From positions 412,624 to 476,623 of the forward strand of contig JALLLS010000019.1 of the NCBI GenBank assembly GCA_025094145.1: 64,000 nucleotides of DNA, in the 5' to 3' direction. The notes beneath the pieces are model-generated. The model did no database searches. It saw nothing but the letters and a program-made list of their open reading frames with translations, and was not told the DNA's origin. A program made the translations under genes and the position numbers. Numbering within the stretch: the stretch's first letter is position 1; each line of letters opens with the position of its first letter. The DNA is from Spinellus fusiger. Taxonomy: Eukaryota; Mucoromycota; Mucoromycetes; Mucorales; Phycomycetaceae. Of the stretch, positions 61,043 through 64,000 are shown piece by piece.

Positions 61043-62667
61043 CAGCGTCAGGCAAAAAAATAATAAAAGTTTCATTTTCTGACCTCTACTTTGGTCAAAA
61101 AATATCTTTTTTTTTGCTTATTCCTCATTTCTTCTTTTTCCGCTATATCATCTGATGTGTATAACACCACTGAACAAACCAATAAGCTTTTTGGAAACAG
61201 AAAGAAAAATATCAACAACTTTACTTCTAAACTCATTGTACACAAGGCCACTCAACATGGCACCAGCCAAGTGGAGATTGCAGCCATGTTTGGCATCAGT
61301 AATTCCACTGTCAGCCTTATCGTGAAGAGATAGAGGGAAACTCACCGTTTCAAAGCAGGGAAGAGCTCTGGGCGTAAGCCTATTCTGGCGTAGAAAGACG
61401 AGAGAGAGTTTGTATACGAGATGGAAAGGGATTCATTTCAGACAATAGATCAACTTCACAAGCAGATGACCACCAAAGTGTGAATGAGCACTTTTAGAAA
61501 AATCATGAAGAAGATTGGCCTATCTTCTTTCAGGGTGGTTAAGAAACCCTCTTTCAGCATTAAACATAAGAAGTTGAGGCTTACCTGGACTAGGGCCTAC
61601 CTTCATTGGACAGATGAAGACTGGAAGACAGTCATCTGGTCCGATGAATCGAAGTTCCAGCTAATGAGCAACAACTGCCGTACCAAAATAGTGCGCAGGA
61701 ATAAGGAGGGGCTACTCCCAAATAATGTCAAGTCAACGATGAAGTTTGGTCGTGGTGGTATGATGTTGTGGTGTTCCTTTTCTGGTGAAGGTTTTGGTAG
61801 ACTTGCTGTGGTGGAGGGGTCTATCAATACTGCCAAATACACTAGCATTTTACAAACGGCCTATTACCCTGAGCTGGCTCGTTTTTCGGCACTGAATCCA
61901 GTGGTAGGCTATGTTCTTCAAGAGGACAATGCCAATTGCCATACTAGGAGAGAGGCATAGTCATGATGGAGGGGTGGCCTTCTCAGAGCCCTGACCTAAA
62001 CCCAATTGAACATCTTTGGGAGGAACTTGACAAAGTAGTTCGAAAGAAGATGGCCCCAGCAAGCACCCTCCAGGATCTAAAGGCTCTCCTGGTCCAAGAA
62101 TGGGACAAGATCTTCAAAGAGGTTACCAACAACCTCATTGCCAGCATACATCGGAGATATAGGGCTGTTATAGAGGCCAAGGGTGGAAAAACCAAATATT
62201 AAGGGTTTCCAGCCAATAAATCTATATTTATTATCCTGTTGACCTTTATATTTCATCCAATTTTCAAGTCTCTACTATGTGTTTATGTGATGACCTAATT
62301 TGAACACTCCTTATTTTACATTATTTCCCCTGCCATTAATACCACTCCTTTATTCTATGTCACTGATCATACACTCCTTTATTTTCCGTATAGCATTTCA
62401 TACTTATCAATTAGATAGTAGCTTAGAGATATCAGTATAAATACTTATCCAATTGTCATAAATAAATCTGCATTCTGATATCTGCTATCAGCATATACTA
62501 TCTACCATATCTCGTCTTATTCGCACAACACCTAGTACCTTCTTCCTACCTGTTCCCAGTGGCCCCTTACAGTTTAATGTGTATTTTTTTTATTAAAAGT
62601 AATAAGTATTTCCCCAAACAAGAATTTATGTCAGAAAATGAAAACCTTTATTTTTTGCCTGATACTG
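61043..62667 (+). mobile_element. Tc1/mariner element with intact terminal repeats, broken transposase
   Basis: About 40-bp inverted repeats: CAGCGTCAGGCAAAAAAATA at 61043 and, reverse-complemented, CAGTATCAGGCAAAAAATAA at 62667, with TA on both sides (61041-61042, 62668-62669). The transposase spans 61150-62202: HTH (TSQVEIAAMFGISNSTVSLI), VIWSDESKF (first Asp), VLQEDNANCH (second Asp), WPSQSPDLNPIEHLWEEL (Glu), a DD34E-type core with all three acids kept. In-frame stops at 61331, 61391 and 61481 and a frameshift near 61960 inactivate it. A solo LTR is inserted after the ORF. Confidence 0.88.
62286..62571 (+). repeat. Solo LTR, 286 bp, with 5-bp target duplication GTTTA
   Basis: Starts TGTGATGACCTAATTTGAAC and ends GTGGCCCCTTACA. 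GTTTA lies directly on both sides (62281-62285, 62572-62576). It is inserted in the 3' non-coding part of the Tc1 element. The fragment at 1719-1853 is a second copy of its 5' half. Confidence 0.88.
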
Positions 62668-62698
62668 TAGACAACTCTCAGACTCTTTCGCGTAATAA

Positions 62699-63888
62699 AT
62701 ATTACCCCAAAGAGTTATAATAAAATCTACAGCAAACATTACAATCACCCATCCGTCAACACCAACACCCCCCGCCACCTATATCACACTGGATCCATTA
62801 ACCACGGACCCCACCTCAGCACCACCCGCCAAACCCTTCGAGTTTGGCCTTACCAACGTCCCCACCACCTACGACGTCCCTAAAAGCAGAAAAGAAAAAC
62901 TGCTTGCCAAACGCACCCGAGCAAGAACCAACGAGGAGAACAAAATGTCCGAGGTGGAAAAGGCCGACACCCACGCCCAACAAATGCTGCAGATGATGGC
63001 GGCAATCCAAAAACAGATGGAGATCTTTGGACTCCATATCCAGGAATTGGAGGCCCAATTGAAGGCCAAGGATGCAATGATTGCATCCCTCCAGGCTCAG
63101 GCCACTACCAGCACCACCAACACCACCACCACTGCCACCCCTGCCACCCCTGCCAAGCAGGACAACTCGACTGCTGCTTCAAAGCATGCCCCAACCTCCA
63201 CACCCACACCCACACCCACCACCTACGCCAGCATGGCAAAGAAGAACCCCCAGGCCAAGAAGCCTACAAAGGCCAAAGCAGTGCTTAAGTCACAAGCAGT
63301 GCGTGCCTTGCAGGAGCCCACTGGACCCTCAGTGTACGAATTCGTATACGTCCCTTGCCGCCGATACCTTAAGTACGGCCAGGTCCGCAAGATGTTGGGA
63401 TCGTTGAAGATCCAACAGTCACGGATCATTGACATCCACTTCCCGGCAAGGGGAACAGTTGCGCTGCTGGTCCACAGCAGCTACAAGAAGGAACTCAAGG
63501 AGCACCTCGAGAAGCTTAAGATCAGTCCAGTGAAGGACTTCAACCCTGTGTCCGCTGCAGTCATTGCAGACCCAAAGCTCCAAGGAGAAACCAACAGTAC
63601 CAAGGCTGCAAAGGCCAGGAACTCTTTGACCAGAGAGTGTCAAACACCTGTCTTCGTTCCCCCACCCACTTAGGGTACAGCATTGCTCGCCACTTTGGCT
63701 CTGGTAATGCCACTCCCCACCTCTCTGCCACTGCCTTTGAGAAGCTCTTGGCGGATCTCAAGGCCAAGACCCCAGTTGCCAGCCGCCCCGCCACCCTTGA
63801 AGAAGAGGCCATCCAGGCATTTGGATCAGGCTCAGCTATGGAAGAAGATGAGGGAGACGCCCAAAACATCCACCAAGAAGAATTATGA
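62699..63888 (+). mobile_element. LINE ORF1 (nucleic-acid-binding protein), frameshifted copy
   Basis: The frame is open from 62699 with no ATG before 62945 (MSEVEKADTHAQQMLQ). The upstream part is Pro/Thr-rich (PPAKPFEFGL, then KEKLLAKRTRARTNEEN). From about 62960 a coiled coil (QMMAAIQKQMEIFGLHIQEL, QLKAKDAMIASLQAQ) leads into a Thr/Pro linker and a basic region, then a folded-looking part (VYEFVYVPCRRYLKYGQVRK). A stop occurs at 63671, but the next frame carries on (LFDQRVSNTCLRSPTHLG) to TGA at 63886-63888, pointing to a one-base shift around 63595-63620. GC content is clearly higher than the surroundings, consistent with a young element. Confidence 0.75.
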
Positions 63889-64000
63889 ATAGACTGAAGA
63901 TTGGTCTATTGAATGCTTGTGGAATCAGGCCCAAACTGGTGAACGTTCTGAATGTGTGTGTGCAGAATGATATTGATATACTTTTAGTGACAGAGACTTT
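63885..64000 (+). mobile_element. LINE ORF2 start: AP-type endonuclease domain, runs off window
   Basis: ATG at 63885 overlaps the ORF1 stop as ATGA. The protein begins MNRLKIGLLNACGIRPKLVN and reaches DIDILLVTETF at the window end. The Asn in LLNACG and the Glu in VTETF are the first two conserved residues of the apurinic endonuclease (exonuclease III-like) domain of LINEs. The reverse transcriptase would lie beyond 64000. It may be the same family as the 3' fragments at 780, 30370 and 39055, but no overlapping region allows a test. Confidence 0.85.

Noticed and set aside
62816..63435. Several minus and alternate-frame ORFs over the LINE
   Set aside because: They arise from the GC-richer ORF1 sequence read in other frames; only the plus frame shows the coiled coil and continues to ORF2.
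1..64000. tRNA, rRNA, CRISPR array or bacterial operon signals
   Set aside because: No cloverleaf with a TTCGA-type arm, no rRNA stretch and no regularly spaced direct repeats were found by eye; the short tandem repeats are micro- or minisatellites.

Overview
The window looks like a gene-sparse, AT-rich, transposon-laden stretch of an early-diverging filamentous fungus, most likely Mucoromycota (Mucorales-like). The reasons are: short spliceosomal introns (about 43-130 nt), compact fungal housekeeping genes, a DMXL-type RAV1 with a C-terminal beta-propeller, Tc1/mariner and IS630-like elements, a non-LTR retrotransposon, and a Fanzor-bearing element. The organism is inferred from content alone.

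Layout. 1-324: 5' end of an unrecognised minus-strand gene leaving the window. 780-3360: nested wreckage (LINE 3' part, LTR fragment, IS630/mariner fragment, Fanzor-family remnant). 3886-6276 SF3B2 and 6943-7998 an RCC1-repeat protein (both +). 7999-11988: mostly empty, with a truncated Tc1 and a long-TIR MITE. 11989-13321 a ketopantoate-reductase-family gene (+). 13347-14826 a Fanzor-family non-autonomous element and 15444-15771 a MITE. 15962-17290 a 2-oxoglutarate/Fe(II) oxygenase (-). 19599-20506 ribosomal protein eL19 (+). 20780-22203 two tail-to-tail IS630-like relics. 24105-28439 a DEP-DH-PH-CNH Rho1 GEF (+), convergent with 28938-30226, a LigB-type extradiol dioxygenase (-). 30370-33066 LINE tail, head-to-head LTRs and a second Fanzor-family copy. 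33993-35640 a broken XRN-type exoribonuclease (-). 36044-38018 Tc1 relics. 38299-38979 a twin CX9C protein (-). 39055-39645 a LINE tail split by a MITE. 39646-45493 an almost featureless gap. 45494-46904 TLDc/OXR1 (+), convergent with 47214-56450 RAV1/DMXL (-). 56563-57930 the Fanzor-bearing copy. 58537 onward LTR pieces, two Tc1 relics each carrying a solo LTR, and at 62699-64000 the start of a LINE (ORF1 and the beginning of ORF2) running off the window.

The genes do not form one pathway. They are independent housekeeping functions (splicing, translation, Rho/cell-wall signalling, V-ATPase assembly, oxidative-stress resistance) separated by mobile DNA. Exon models were built by hand from splice signals and frame. 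Those for SF3B2, the reductase, the oxygenase, eL19, the GEF, the dioxygenase, the CX9C gene and OXR1 close in frame with total lengths divisible by three. RAV1 was checked only by landmarks.

The most interesting signals are a decayed Fanzor whose element ends are shared with several non-autonomous copies, an XRN relic that lost several conserved residues as well as its frame, three GC-AG introns all with GCAAGT donors, and a clear nesting history (empty-site MITE insertion, two solo LTRs with perfect 5-bp duplications).
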